Shown: one piece after another, positions 45,010 through 54,528 of the stretch
How the letters are laid out: every line of letters begins with the position of its first letter
Position numbering within the stretch: the first letter of the stretch is position 1
Assembly: GCF_001907235.1 (NCBI RefSeq)
Contig: NZ_MQVS01000003.1
Coordinates: 124,001 to 188,000 of the forward strand
Direction: 5' to 3'
Length of the DNA: 64,000 bases
From: Buchananella hordeovulneris
GTDB taxonomy: Bacteria > Actinomycetota > Actinomycetes > Actinomycetales > Actinomycetaceae
Notes under the pieces: generated by a model
Seen by the model: the letters and a program-made list of their open reading frames with translations, nothing else
The model's database searches: none
Told to the model about the DNA's origin: nothing
Made by a program: the position numbers and the translations under genes

Positions 45010-45314
45010 AGATCAGCCCGGAGGCTGACGTGCAGCCCATCGGCCTGTACCCGGTGGGGCTGCTCGGCCTGCCGCGGTGGCCCGCCTGGCTCGTGTGGCT
45101 GGGACCCGCCTACCTGCCGTTGGTGCGCCAGAACCTGGTAGAGGAGGCCCGGACGGGGCAATGGCAGGTGGATGGGTACGACGTCGGCGCGCTGGTTCAG
45201 ACCTCATCGACGCCGACGCAAACCTCCCGCCGGTGGTTTGCTCGCCAGCTGTGCGCGCGCCGCAGCTGGGTGTCCAAGCATCTGCGCCCCGCCCGGCTGC
45301 TGCCGCCCCTGTAA
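45006..45314 (+). CDS. Hypothetical protein in the toxin block
   Basis: 102 residues from GTG 45006, overlapping the previous stop as GTGA. The first 60 residues are Leu/Pro/Trp-rich ('PVGLLGLPRWPAWLVWLGPAY') and the end is basic ('RRWFARQLCARRSWVSKHLR'). No family recognised. It could be the continuation of the same functional unit as the preceding gene or a small membrane-associated protein. Confidence 0.45.
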   Translation: MKISPEADVQPIGLYPVGLLGLPRWPAWLVWLGPAYLPLVRQNLVEEARTGQWQVDGYDVGALVQTSSTPTQTSRRWFARQLCARRSWVSKHLRPARLLPPL

Positions 45315-45335
45315 CTAAGTGGAGTAGGTGGAAAC

Positions 45336-45788
45336 ATGGGTGACGTTTCGCGCGATCTCACCCAGCAGCTGCCCGCAGCCGCGCAAGACGACTTGCGGCG
45401 CCTGGCCGATGCGCTGGGGGAACACGCCGCCGTGCAGGTGGATCGGGGCCGCACGATGATTCCGGTGGCGGCAGGGTTCGACGTAGACGGACAGTGGCAT
45501 TTCTTCATCGCGGACCTGGAGCAGGTCACCGACGACAAATCGGCCGAGGAGGCGCTAGCGCAGGAGCTGGCGGGCCGCCGGGACGAACTGCGGCTGCGTG
45601 CGGTCTGCCTGGTGGCCGACACGAAGAACTCGGAACTGGGCGACACCCTGGAGTTTCACTTCGACTTTGCCGAGACCGTGCACGGGATAGTGGCGCTGCG
45701 GCCCTACCAGCCCGGCGGGTTCCTGCGCCGGGCTCGCTTCGGGCAGACACACATCGCGGCGGGCCCGCGCTTTGTGTTCGGTCTCTAA
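45336..45788 (+). CDS. Hypothetical protein, candidate immunity protein
   Basis: 150 residues, acidic overall: 'VDRGRTMIPVAAGFDVDGQW', 'HFFIADLEQVTDDKSAEEAL', 'VCLVADTKNSELGDTLEFHF' and 'IVALRPYQPGGFLRRARFGQ'. Small acidic single-domain proteins behind toxin genes often neutralise the toxin, but no named family is recognised. ATG 45336 is preceded by a weak TAGGTGG. It is the last gene on this strand before the convergent chorismate mutase. The gap 45789-45892 shows no gene. Confidence 0.5.
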   Translation: MGDVSRDLTQQLPAAAQDDLRRLADALGEHAAVQVDRGRTMIPVAAGFDVDGQWHFFIADLEQVTDDKSAEEALAQELAGRRDELRLRAVCLVADTKNSELGDTLEFHFDFAETVHGIVALRPYQPGGFLRRARFGQTHIAAGPRFVFGL

Positions 45789-45892
45789 AGCTCGGCGAGT
45801 GGGGCGAAGGGGCCGCGCCGAGGCAGGGGCGGCTCCGCAGTGTCGGCAAGGATGACGGAACGCCTAAAGAGGTGCTCCCCGGGAGGGGCGGC

Positions 45893-46225
45893 TCAGCTGC
45901 CTGCCGGGCGAGAGCCAGGGGCCTGGCTGGCGTGCTGCTCGCGAATGTGCTCGTGGTGGCGAATTACTTCCTCCACAATGAACGCCAGGAACTTCTCGGC
46001 AAAGACGGGGTCGAGGCCCGCCTGCTCGGCCAGGGCCCGCAGCCGCGTGACCTGTTCGGCCTCCCGCGTGGGGTCGGAGGGGGGCAGACCGTGGCGGGCC
46101 TTTAGGTGCCCGACGTGCTGGGTGCAGCGGAAACGCTCAGCGAGAATGTGCACCAGGGCGGCGTCTATATTGTCGATGGTGGCGCGGGCAGCAGTCAGCT
46201 CGGCGGGCAGGTCAGGCAGGCTCAC
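45893..46225 (-). CDS. Chorismate mutase (AroQ type)
   Basis: 110 residues of the all-helical AroQ fold converting chorismate to prephenate for Phe and Tyr synthesis. '[27 protein letters not shown]' carries the conserved D-x-x-L, R and K positions, and '[38 protein letters not shown]' the catalytic R/E helix. The GTG start at 46225 overlaps the clpX stop (GTGA). Pairing with clpX is unusual and looks like chance operon assembly. Confidence 0.88.
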   Translation of the reverse strand: MSLPDLPAELTAARATIDNIDAALVHILAERFRCTQHVGHLKARHGLPPSDPTREAEQVTRLRALAEQAGLDPVFAEKFLAFIVEEVIRHHEHIREQHASQAPGSRPAGS

Positions 46226-47478
46226 GCGCTCTTAACCCTTTTGACGTGCCGCACCAGGATCGGGTCTTCGCCCTGCTCGACCACGGCGCGGGTGACCAGC
46301 ACCTGCTTGACGTCGGTGTGGCTTGGCACATCGAACATGGCAGGGGCGAGGGCCTTTTCCATTATGCTGGCCAGCCCGCGAGCCCCGGTGCCGCGGGCGG
46401 CGGCCTGCTCGGCTATCGCCCGGATGGCGTCGCGGTCGAACTTCAAATCTACCCCGTCGATTTCGAACATGTACTGGTACTGCTTGACGAGGGCGTTCTT
46501 CGGTTCGGTCAGCACCCGTACCAGGGCCGCCACATCCAGTTCCGAGACGGTGGCCAAAACGGGCAACCGCCCAATGAACTCCGGAATCAATCCAAATTTG
46601 TGGAGATCCTCGGTGGTGACCTGCGCAAAGAGGTCACCCATCTCGCTCTTGCTCTTCAAATCCGAACCAAATCCGGTGGAGCGGTGACCCAAGCGATGCT
46701 TAACAATCTCGTCTAGGCCCGCGAAAGCCCCCGCCGCAATAAACAGAATGTCGGAGGTGTCGATCTCCGTAAACTCCTGATGCGGGTGTTTGCGGCCCGC
46801 CGTGGGCGGAACCGAGGCCACCGTCCCCTCGATGATCTTCAAAAGTGCCTGCTGCACCCCCTCACCCGAGACGTCCCGGGTGATGGAGGGGTTGTCGGAC
46901 TTCCGGGAGATCTTGTCGATCTCATCGATGTAGATGATGCCCCGCTGGGCCTTGGCGACATCGCCGTCGGCGGCGTTAATGAGCTTGAGCAGGATGTTCT
47001 CGACGTCTTCTCCCACGTACCCAGCCTCCGTGAGGGCGGTGGCGTCGACGATGACGAAGGGTACATCCAGCAGGCGCGCCAGCGACCGCGCCAGGTGGGT
47101 CTTGCCGGTGCCGGTCGGGCCGAGGAGCAGCACGTTGGACTTGCCAATCTCGACGGTCTCGGCGTCCTTGCCGAGCGCCTCCTTCACCTTGACCCGCTTG
47201 TAGTGGTTGTAGACCGCGATCGACAGGGCCCGCTTGGCTGATTCTTGGCCGATGACGTGCTGCTGCAGAAAATCAAAGATCTCCTGCGGCTTCGGCAGCG
47301 CCCGCTCCTCCTTTTGCGCCTTGGCCGAGAGTTCCTCCTCCATGATCTCGTTGCACAGTTCGATGCACTCGTCACAGATGTATACGCTCGGCCCCGCGAT
47401 CAGCTTGATGACCTGCTTCTGGCTCTTGGAACAAAAAGAGCACTTGAGCAGGTCGACACTTTCAGGAGAAGGACACAC
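46222..47478 (-). CDS. clpX: ATP-dependent Clp protease ATP-binding subunit ClpX
   Basis: 418 residues. The N-terminal zinc-binding domain has '[11 protein letters not shown]' and '[13 protein letters not shown]'. The AAA+ core has Walker A '[17 protein letters not shown]', Walker B '[11 protein letters not shown]', the substrate pore loop 'GYVGED', sensor 1 'ILFIAAGAF' and the RKH-like loop 'RSTGFGSD'. It unfolds tagged proteins and feeds ClpP1P2. GTG 47478 with AAAGG at seven bases gives the usual N-terminal length; the frame opens at 47502. It is on the opposite strand from clpP1P2 and 4 kb away. Confidence 0.95.
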   Translation of the reverse strand: MCPSPESVDLLKCSFCSKSQKQVIKLIAGPSVYICDECIELCNEIMEEELSAKAQKEERALPKPQEIFDFLQQHVIGQESAKRALSIAVYNHYKRVKVKEALGKDAETVEIGKSNVLLLGPTGTGKTHLARSLARLLDVPFVIVDATALTEAGYVGEDVENILLKLINAADGDVAKAQRGIIYIDEIDKISRKSDNPSITRDVSGEGVQQALLKIIEGTVASVPPTAGRKHPHQEFTEIDTSDILFIAAGAFAGLDEIVKHRLGHRSTGFGSDLKSKSEMGDLFAQVTTEDLHKFGLIPEFIGRLPVLATVSELDVAALVRVLTEPKNALVKQYQYMFEIDGVDLKFDRDAIRAIAEQAAARGTGARGLASIMEKALAPAMFDVPSHTDVKQVLVTRAVVEQGEDPILVRHVKRVKSA

Positions 47479-47594
47479 AGGTGAGCCTTTCAAAGGAAGC
47501 AAAATCCAACTCAGTCACCTTAACCCGCGCGGCGAGAAAAATGGAGCGCTAGTGGGGCGCGCCTTGCCAAAGCAGCAACGCACCCCGCTCGGCC

Positions 47595-49424
47595 TCAGCC
47601 CTCCGCCGGGCCGGTGGTGACACCGGCGTACAGCTGCTCGATCTCGCTGGCGAACTGCTGGTGCACCAGGTGGCGGCGGACCTTCATCGACGGCGTCAGC
47701 AGGCCGTTGGCCTCAGTGAAGTCCGTGTCCAGCACTTGGATCTTGCGGATCGATTCGGCCCGCGAGACCGCTTGGTTGGTGCGCTCCACCGCCCGCTCAA
47801 GGGCGGCCAACACCTGCGGATGGTTGGCGGCCGCCGCCACCCCCATCTCGGGCAGGCCGTGGTTCTTCAACCAGCCGGGCAGCATCTCCCGGTCCAGGGT
47901 CACCAGTGCCGCGACGAACGGGCGATTGTCGCCCACCACCACGACTTGCGAGACCAGCGGGTGCCCCCGCAGGCGGTCCTCCAGCACCGTGGGGGCCACA
48001 TTCTTCCCGCCAGCGGTGACGATCAGTTCCTTGGCGCGGCCCGTGATCCGGATGTAACCGTCGGCGTCCAGCGTGCCGATGTCGCCGGTGCGGAACCAGC
48101 CGTCGTCGAACGCGGCGGCGGTGGCCTCCGGGTCATTGTGATAGCGCGCAAAAACGGTGGGGCCCTTCAACTGGATTTCCCCCTCGGGGGAGATGCGCAC
48201 CGCCGCCGAGGGAATCACCGGGCCAACCGTGCCAACCTTGTTGAGCGTTGGCGTGTTGACCGAGATGGGGGCCGTCGTCTCGGTTAGACCGTAGCCCTCC
48301 AGGATCTGCAAGCCCATGCCGCGATAAAAGTGGCCCAAACGCTCCCCGAGCGGGCCGCCGCCCGAGATTGCGTACTTGGCGCGCGGGCCCAGCAGCCGGG
48401 TGATCTTCTTCAACACCAAGACGGTGGCCAGCTTGTATTGCGCCCGCAGGGCCGCGCTCGGCCCACTCGGCTTGTCCAGCGCCCGCGAATAGGCGATGGC
48501 GGTCTTGGCCGCCCACCGGAACAGCTTCAGCTTCACCCCCGAGCCAGCCTTGGCGTCGGCGGAGTTGTAGATCTTCTCAAAGACGCGGGGCACGGCCAGC
48601 ACATAGGACGGGCCGAAGCCCGCGAGGTCGTCCAGCAGGGTGGCCGGGCCGGGAGTGTGCCCCAACACACCCGGCCCCAGCAACGCCAGCACCTCCAAGA
48701 GCCGGGCGTAGACGTGGGCGAGCGGCAGGAACAACAGCAGACGCGAATCGCGGTGGTTGATGACGTCCGCCAGCCACGGCAACCCGTTTAGGCACAGCCA
48801 GGCAAAGTTTCCGTGCGTCAACTCCACGCCCTTGGGGCGCCCCGTGGTGCCCGAGGTGTGGATGATAGTCATCAGGCTGTCGGTGGTCAGGGCGGCGGTG
48901 CGCGCCGCCAAGTCCTCGTCCGTGACGGCCTGCCCGCGCTTGGTTACCGCCTCAATGGCGCCCTGCTGTAGCTCGAAGACCTCCCTGACCTGCGGGTTGT
49001 TGGCCCGCGCGAGTTCCACCACCGCTGCCGTATTGGCGTCCTCGACAAACACCAACCGGACCTGGGCGTTGGACAAGATCCACTCGACCTGTTCTGCGGA
49101 GGACGTCTCGTAGATCGGCACCACCACCAGGCCCGCATACCAGCAGGCCACATCGATGAGGGTCCAGTCGTAAGAGGTGTGCGCCATGATCGCCACCCGC
49201 TCGCCGGGACCTGCCCCGGCGGCCAGCAGGCCCTTGGCTAGCGCACGGGCCTGCCGCTGGTATTCCGAGGCGCGCACTTTCTGCCAGCCTCCCACCGTGG
49301 TTTTGCGTTCCACGATTACCCCATGCGGGTCGCGGGCGACGCGCGCGTCGAGCAGGTGCGGCAGTGTCTGGTCGGCACTGACCTCAACGAGGGCGGGGGA
49401 GGAGTGTTCCTGCAGGGTAGTCAT
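47595..49424 (-). CDS. AMP-dependent synthetase, long-chain fatty acid-CoA ligase type
   Basis: 609 residues of the ANL superfamily. ATP-binding P-loop 'IIHTSGTTGRPKGVELTH' (motif A1), 'EGYGLTETTAPISVNTPT' (A2 region), 'DGWFRTGDIGTLDADGYIRITGRAKELI' (A3-A5, with the hinge Asp) and the catalytic lysine near 'NGLLTPSMKVRRHLV'. The pattern is that of FadD15-like fatty acyl-CoA synthetases. It activates fatty acids for lipid synthesis or breakdown. ATG 49424 begins 'MTTLQEHSSP'. Transcribed toward clpX with a 116-bp gap. Confidence 0.92.
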   Translation of the reverse strand: MTTLQEHSSPALVEVSADQTLPHLLDARVARDPHGVIVERKTTVGGWQKVRASEYQRQARALAKGLLAAGAGPGERVAIMAHTSYDWTLIDVACWYAGLVVVPIYETSSAEQVEWILSNAQVRLVFVEDANTAAVVELARANNPQVREVFELQQGAIEAVTKRGQAVTDEDLAARTAALTTDSLMTIIHTSGTTGRPKGVELTHGNFAWLCLNGLPWLADVINHRDSRLLLFLPLAHVYARLLEVLALLGPGVLGHTPGPATLLDDLAGFGPSYVLAVPRVFEKIYNSADAKAGSGVKLKLFRWAAKTAIAYSRALDKPSGPSAALRAQYKLATVLVLKKITRLLGPRAKYAISGGGPLGERLGHFYRGMGLQILEGYGLTETTAPISVNTPTLNKVGTVGPVIPSAAVRISPEGEIQLKGPTVFARYHNDPEATAAAFDDGWFRTGDIGTLDADGYIRITGRAKELIVTAGGKNVAPTVLEDRLRGHPLVSQVVVVGDNRPFVAALVTLDREMLPGWLKNHGLPEMGVAAAANHPQVLAALERAVERTNQAVSRAESIRKIQVLDTDFTEANGLLTPSMKVRRHLVHQQFASEIEQLYAGVTTGPAEG

Positions 49425-49512
49425 GGGGCAATTGTGGCAGGCCCTGCGGACGTGTGGCCTCCGGGCCAGCCACGACCCCAACCGGCAGCGTTTGGAGGGT
49501 CGATACAAAGGC

Positions 49513-49547
49513 GCGGGGGCGAGTCAGCCGCGCTGCCCCGCCCCCGC
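49513..49547 (-). terminator. Terminator after valS
   Basis: GCGGGGGCG (49513-49521) pairs with CGCCCCCGC (49539-49547), directly after the valS stop on the reverse strand. Confidence 0.55.
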
Positions 49548-49560
49548 CGTCGTTAGCCAA

Positions 49561-52224
49561 CTAGCCTTTGGCCGGTGGCTCGTCCAGCTCGCTGTCGGTG
49601 ACCGCGGCCCGCTCCAGTTCCGCCTGCTCGACGACAGTCAGCTCCCCGCGCACCTTCCCGGCGTCCCGCACGTCCGGCAGTGCCGCCTGCAACACGGCGG
49701 CGCTCCCCGTCGGCACGGCCAGCGTCACGTGCGCGAAGGACGTGCGTTGCGAGACCTTCGCCTCCGACTTGACTTTGCGCAGCGCGGCCAGGGCCGCGCC
49801 CGCCACCGTCAACAGTTCCGGGTCGCCCGCCAGGTCCAGTCCTTCGGCCTGCGGCCAGGCGGCCCGGTGCACCGAACCGGTGCGGTACCAGGACCACACT
49901 TCCTCCGTGGCGTAGGGCAGGAACGGTGCCAGCAGGCGCAGGATCGTGTCCACCGTCAGCGCCAGCGTCGTGCGCGCCGACTGGGCCAGGGCCGGGGAGT
50001 AGTCCCCGTCCTTGTTGTAGGCCCGCTCCTTGACCAGTTCCACGTAGTCGTCGCAGAACGTCCAGAAGAACGTCTCGGTGACCTCCAGGGCGCGCGTGTG
50101 GTCGTAGGTGGTAAACGCCGCCGTGGCCTGCTCCACCACCCGGGCCAGGCCCGCCAACACCGCCCGATCCAGCGGTTCGGACACGTGCCGGGGGTCCAGA
50201 TCCAGGCCCGCCTCCCCGCCCATCGTGAGCGCGAACTTGGAAGCGTTGAGCAACTTGATGGCCAGGCGGCGCCCGATCTTCATCTGCCCTTCGTCGAACG
50301 CGGCGTCGGTGCCCAAGCGTGCCGAGGCTGCCCAGTAGCGCACCGCGTCGGAGCCATACTGCTCCAGCAACGCCATCGGGGTGACGACGTTGCCCTTGGA
50401 CTTGCTCATCTTCTTGCGGTCCGGGTCCAGGATCCAGCCCGAGATGGCGGCGTTGCGCCACGGCGAGCAGTCGAACTCCAGGTGGGAGCGCACCATGGTG
50501 GAAAACAGCCAGGTGCGGATGATGTCTTGGCCCTGCGGCCGCACGTCCATCGGGAAGGTGCGGGCGAACAGGTCCGGGTCCGTGAGCCAGCCGCAGGCAA
50601 TCTGCGGGGTGAGGGACGACGTCGCCCACGTGTCCATGATGTCGACCTCGCCCACGAAGCCTCCGGGCTCCCCGCGCTGGTCCGCGCGGTAGCCGGGCGG
50701 CACATCAAGCGACGGATCGACCGGCAGCGCGTCGGGAAGCGGGGTCAGCACCTGCTCGTAGTTGACCTCGCCGTCCGGCCCGACCTGGTACCACACCGGG
50801 ATCGGCACCCCGAAGAACCGCTGGCGGGAAATCAGCCAGTCGGAGTTCAAGCCGCCCACCCAGTTTTCGTAACGCACCCGCATGAAGTCCGGGTGGAAAG
50901 CCAGCTCGTGGGCCCGCGCCAGCAGCTCCTGGCGCAGCTGCGGTCCGCCCGCCTGGCGGGTGAATTCGCGCCCTCCGTTGCGGATGTACCACTGGCGGGA
51001 GGTGACGATCTCCAGTGGCTTGTCACCCTTTTCGAAGAAGTTAGTATTCCGCACGGTCGCCACCGGCTCGCCCAGCATCTCACCACTGGCCCGCGCGGCC
51101 TCGACCACCTTCTTGCGGGCCGTAAAGGTGGTGGCGCCGGTGATGTCCGCCACCAGCTGGCGGCCCCGCTCGGAGGTGACCCACTCCTGCTCACCAGTGA
51201 TGCGGCCGTCGTGCCCGATGATGGAACGGATGGGCAGGTCCAACTCGCGCCACCACTGCACGTCGGTGAGGTCCCCGAACGTGCAGCACATGGCAATACC
51301 GGCCCCCTTGTCCTGCTCGGCGGCCGGGTGGGCGAGCACCGGCACCTCGACGTCGAACAAGGGTGAGGTGACCGTGGTGCCGAACAGGTGCTGGTAGCGC
51401 TCGTCGTCCGGGTGCGCGATGAGGGCGACGCAGGCCCCCAGTAGCTCCGGGCGGGTCGTCTCGATGACGACATCGCGTTCGGCGGCCCCCGGTGCCATCC
51501 CCGTCCGGTGGAAGGTCAGCTTGTGGTAGTGCCCCGGGTACTCCCGGGCCTCCAACTCGGCCTGCGCCACGGCCGTGCGGAAGGTGACATCCCACAGGCC
51601 CGGGGCCTGAGCCTGGTAGGCCTCGCCGCGCGCCAGGTTCGCCAAGAATGCCGCCTGGGCCACCCGCTGCGCCTTCGGGCCGATCGTCTGGTAGTGCTGC
51701 TCCCAGTCCACCGACAGGCCCAAGAACCGCCACAGCGCCTCGAACTGTTTCTCGTCCTCCTCCGTCAGGCGTTCGCACAGCTCAATGAAGTTACGGCGCG
51801 AGATCGGCTGCTGGTCCGCCGCCTTGATCGACTTGCCGTCACCACCTTCGTGCGGAGGCACGAAGCCCTCCACATACGGCAGGGAAGGATCGCACCGGAC
51901 CCCGAAGTAGTTTTGCACCCGGCGCTCGGTGGGCAGACCGTTGTCGTCCCAACCCATCGGGTAAAACACGGACTTGCCCTGCATGCGCTGGAAACGAGCC
52001 AGCACGTCCGTGTGGGTGTAGGAGAACACGTGACCCACGTGCAGCGAGCCTGAGACCGTCGGCGGGGGAGTGTCAATGGAAAACACGTCCGCGCGCTCCG
52101 CCGTCCGGTCGAAGGCGTAGACACGGTCCGTTTCCCACCGTTCCATCCAGCGGGCTTCCAACCCGTCGGTGCTCACCTTGGCGGGCGCCGACGGAGCGGG
52201 CAAAGAGGTCTCAGGGTTAGTCAT
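49561..52224 (-). CDS. valS: Valyl-tRNA synthetase
   Basis: 887 residues, class Ia. Ligates valine to tRNA-Val. HIGH motif 'SGSLHVGHVFSYTHTD', the editing domain with 'TTRPELLGACVALIAHPDDERY', then 'WATSSLTPQIACGW' and KMSKS motif 'KKMSKSKGNVVTP'. The C-terminal coiled coil is short. ATG 52224 ('MTNPETSLPAPSAP') was chosen; the frame is open upstream but without homology. No T-box is visible in front of it, unlike ileS nearby. Confidence 0.96.
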   Translation of the reverse strand: MTNPETSLPAPSAPAKVSTDGLEARWMERWETDRVYAFDRTAERADVFSIDTPPPTVSGSLHVGHVFSYTHTDVLARFQRMQGKSVFYPMGWDDNGLPTERRVQNYFGVRCDPSLPYVEGFVPPHEGGDGKSIKAADQQPISRRNFIELCERLTEEDEKQFEALWRFLGLSVDWEQHYQTIGPKAQRVAQAAFLANLARGEAYQAQAPGLWDVTFRTAVAQAELEAREYPGHYHKLTFHRTGMAPGAAERDVVIETTRPELLGACVALIAHPDDERYQHLFGTTVTSPLFDVEVPVLAHPAAEQDKGAGIAMCCTFGDLTDVQWWRELDLPIRSIIGHDGRITGEQEWVTSERGRQLVADITGATTFTARKKVVEAARASGEMLGEPVATVRNTNFFEKGDKPLEIVTSRQWYIRNGGREFTRQAGGPQLRQELLARAHELAFHPDFMRVRYENWVGGLNSDWLISRQRFFGVPIPVWYQVGPDGEVNYEQVLTPLPDALPVDPSLDVPPGYRADQRGEPGGFVGEVDIMDTWATSSLTPQIACGWLTDPDLFARTFPMDVRPQGQDIIRTWLFSTMVRSHLEFDCSPWRNAAISGWILDPDRKKMSKSKGNVVTPMALLEQYGSDAVRYWAASARLGTDAAFDEGQMKIGRRLAIKLLNASKFALTMGGEAGLDLDPRHVSEPLDRAVLAGLARVVEQATAAFTTYDHTRALEVTETFFWTFCDDYVELVKERAYNKDGDYSPALAQSARTTLALTVDTILRLLAPFLPYATEEVWSWYRTGSVHRAAWPQAEGLDLAGDPELLTVAGAALAALRKVKSEAKVSQRTSFAHVTLAVPTGSAAVLQAALPDVRDAGKVRGELTVVEQAELERAAVTDSELDEPPAKG

Positions 52225-52291
52225 GGCAGCGATTGTCCCACGAAACCCGGGCCCTGCCCTGTCCGCCTGCCGGGCGAGGGCGGCGTGACAA

Positions 52292-52333
52292 ACGCAACGT
52301 GGGGCGGCACCCGGCGCCACCCCCACGTTGCGT
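52292..52333 (-). terminator. Terminator after the first PepSY lipoprotein gene
   Basis: ACGCAACGTGGGG (52292-52304) pairs with CCCCACGTTGCGT (52321-52333). It lies after the stop at 52342 on the reverse strand. Confidence 0.65.
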
Positions 52334-52341
52334 GCCACCAG

Positions 52342-52980
52342 CTACTTGGTCAGTTGGCCGGTCTTAGCGTCGACGTAGTACACCTCGGCATCGTCGATGA
52401 CGTCGATCTTCCACACCAGGGTGCCGTTGACCATCGCCAGATCGACGTCGTCAACCTGGCTGACACCGGAGGCACGCAGCGCATCGGCCAGCGTGACGGC
52501 GGCGGCCCGGAATTGACCGTCCTCGTGCTGGTCGAGCAGCTCGCTGTCATCCTCCGTGTGGGCCACGGTGCCGTTCAGGTCGACGTGCACGTCCTTGGTG
52601 GCCTTGTCCTGGTTGACGAGTGAGACCTCCCAGCGGCCGTCGTCGTAATCCAGCTCGTAGGCTTGGAAGCCACCGTGCGCCGTCTCCGCTGCCGTCAAGG
52701 CAGCCAGTGCGCTATCCAGCGGGCCGGAGTTACCGCTCGGTGCGGCGGACTGCGGGGCGGCCGACGTGGCCGCCGGGGCAGGGGCCTGGCTGGGGGCCGC
52801 GCTTTGCTCCGCCGGGGCAGAGGACTGCGGGGCGGGGGCGGTGGCCGCCTGTGAGGCCGGAGCGTTGTCCAACGGGGTCTCTAGTGCCGTGGGGGCACCA
52901 CCGTCTGCCTGCTGGCTGCAGGCAGCAAACAACAGGGGCAGAGCAGCGGCCATGGCCAGCAGTTTGACAGTCTTCTTCAT
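52342..52980 (-). CDS. PepSY-domain lipoprotein
   Basis: 212 residues. A signal peptide ends in the lipobox 'LLFAACS', followed by an Ala/Pro/Ser linker (about 25-85) and two PepSY-like units: 'YELDYDDGRWEVSLVNQDKATKDVHVDLNG' and 'VWKIDVIDDAEVYYVDAKTGQLTK'. PepSY domains are small extracytoplasmic folds thought to bind or inhibit peptidases or sense the envelope. A second PepSY lipoprotein gene lies 52 bp upstream, so they form a pair. Confidence 0.85.
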   Translation of the reverse strand: MKKTVKLLAMAAALPLLFAACSQQADGGAPTALETPLDNAPASQAATAPAPQSSAPAEQSAAPSQAPAPAATSAAPQSAAPSGNSGPLDSALAALTAAETAHGGFQAYELDYDDGRWEVSLVNQDKATKDVHVDLNGTVAHTEDDSELLDQHEDGQFRAAAVTLADALRASGVSQVDDVDLAMVNGTLVWKIDVIDDAEVYYVDAKTGQLTK

Positions 52981-53032
52981 GCCCCCACCCTGGCAGGCCT
53001 ACATTTGAAGAGCATTAAAAAGGTCTTAGCGA

Positions 53033-53560
53033 TTACTCGACGAGCTGCCCGCTCTTGGCGTCCACGTGCACCGCGGTCGCCTCGTCCGCCGCGATGCGCC
53101 ACACCTGCTGGTTGCGATACACCGTCAAGGAGGCCTCCACCAGGCTCTCGCCCCCCGCCGTGCGCAAAGCGTCGGCCAACGAGATGGGGGTATCGGCGAA
53201 GGTGGCGGCCGCGTGCGGGGGTGGCGGCAGCAACTCGGAGGCGATAATCTGCCCGGCCGCGTCCGTGCGGTACTCGCGGGCCGCGCCGTCAGCGTCGAGC
53301 AACTCCACCCGCCAGAAGGCCGTGGTGTGCTCCAGCGCCAACGCGATCGACCCGCCGTTGGCAGCCAGCACCCGCTCCAGCACCACCAACGCCTCGCTGG
53401 TGGGGCCCGGGGTGGGGGAGGCGGAAGGAGCGGCCGAGACGCCCGGGCCACCCCCAGTCTCGCCAGACAGAGCCAAGCTCGCCGACGGCGCCGCACTACT
53501 GCAGGCTGCCAGCAGTACGGCAGTGGACAGGGCGGCAAGGCAGAGAGACAAACGCTTCAT
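53033..53560 (-). CDS. PepSY-domain lipoprotein, paralogue of its neighbour
   Basis: 175 residues. Lipobox 'VLLAACSS' follows a short signal peptide, then a Ser/Pro linker and PepSY-like units 'TAFWRVELLDADGAAREYRTDAAGQI' and 'VWRIAADEATAVHVDAKSGQLVE'. The shared C-terminal '(V)DAKTGQL' type ending shows common origin with the gene downstream. Exported and lipid-anchored by inference. The gene follows proC on the same strand with a gap of about 100 bp. Confidence 0.85.
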   Translation of the reverse strand: MKRLSLCLAALSTAVLLAACSSAAPSASLALSGETGGGPGVSAAPSASPTPGPTSEALVVLERVLAANGGSIALALEHTTAFWRVELLDADGAAREYRTDAAGQIIASELLPPPPHAAATFADTPISLADALRTAGGESLVEASLTVYRNQQVWRIAADEATAVHVDAKSGQLVE

Positions 53561-53663
53561 GGCCGCAGACGCTAAAACGTGTCAGTGCGCCGGAGTGAGG
53601 CCCAAAGTCACGGTTTCGCTGGCGGCTAAGCAACCTATTAATTGGCCAAGAAAACCCTATGTG

Positions 53664-54482
53664 CTATTTGGCATTTAGCTCGGCATCTCGGGTCATGACC
53701 GCGCGGGCGGCGGCCAGAATTGCCGCCCGGAAACCGTGCGCGTCCAGGGCGGCCATGCCGGCCACGGTCGTCCCGCCCGGTGAGCACACCTGGTCCACCA
53801 GGGTGGCCGGGGAGCGGCCCGCGGCGTCGGCCTCGGCCAACACCAGCTGCGCCGCCCCCGCCAGGGCCTGCGCGGCAAAGACCACGGCCTGGTCCTTGGG
53901 TATTCCGGCAATCACTCCCGCCCGGGCCAGGGCATCCACGAACTCGAAGGCGAACGCCGGGGAAGACCCCGCCAACGCAGTGAAGGCCGCGAAGTGGGCC
54001 TCCGGGACCTGGGCGGTGCGGCCAACAGCCGCGAACAAGTCCTCCGCGGCCGCCACCTGCGCGGCGCTCGCATGCTGCCCCCCGGCCACCGCCGTCATGG
54101 CCTCGCCAAGCGTGGCCGCCAGGTTCGGCATCACCCGCACCACCGCCACACCCGGCCCCGCTGCCTCCTCCAACTGCGCCAGCGGCGTACCCGCCGCAAT
54201 AGAGACCACCACCGGAGGACGCTCTGCCCACTGCGCCGCCAAGGAAGAGAGCACCGGCAAAATCACGTGCGGTTTGACCGCCAACACCAGCAGGTCACAG
54301 GCCCGCGCCACCGCGGCCGCGCTGGCCAGCGCCTGCGCCCCCACCGCGGCCGCCAGGCCCGCGGTCTTGGCTGGGGCGGTGTCGAACAGGAAAATATCGC
54401 CCGGCGCGTACCGCCCCGACTGCACGGCCCCGCGCACAATCGCCGTCGCCATCACCCCGGTACCCACAAAACCTATCCGCAT
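53664..54482 (-). CDS. proC: Pyrroline-5-carboxylate reductase
   Basis: 272 residues. NAD(P)H reduction of 1-pyrroline-5-carboxylate to proline. Rossmann motif 'MRIGFVGTGVMATAIVRG', 'VVRVMPNLAATLGEAMTAV' (the conserved MPN), 'LAGSSPAFAFEFVDALARAG' and 'QVCSPGGTTVAGMAALDAHGFRAA' (PGGTT signature) are all present in family order. It is divergent from the T-box-ileS unit; its start is 35 bp from the ileS -10 box. Confidence 0.94.
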   Translation of the reverse strand: MRIGFVGTGVMATAIVRGAVQSGRYAPGDIFLFDTAPAKTAGLAAAVGAQALASAAAVARACDLLVLAVKPHVILPVLSSLAAQWAERPPVVVSIAAGTPLAQLEEAAGPGVAVVRVMPNLAATLGEAMTAVAGGQHASAAQVAAAEDLFAAVGRTAQVPEAHFAAFTALAGSSPAFAFEFVDALARAGVIAGIPKDQAVVFAAQALAGAAQLVLAEADAAGRSPATLVDQVCSPGGTTVAGMAALDAHGFRAAILAAARAVMTRDAELNAK

Positions 54483-54516
54483 ACCCTCACCGTAGCGCCC
54501 CCGCCGGGGCAGGCGC

Positions 54517-54522
54517 TATACT
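54517..54522 (+). promoter_or_regulatory. -10 element of the ileS transcript
   Basis: TATACT at 54517-54522 precedes the T-box leader, whose first paired element begins about seven bases on. No clear -35 box is seen. Confidence 0.55.
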
Positions 54523-54528
54523 CCGCCC

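Noticed and set aside
49177-51366. Open frame of over 700 codons on the + strand opposite valS
   Set aside because: valS has HIGH and KMSKS motifs in order on the reverse strand. The opposite frame is Arg/His/Gln-rich without homology.
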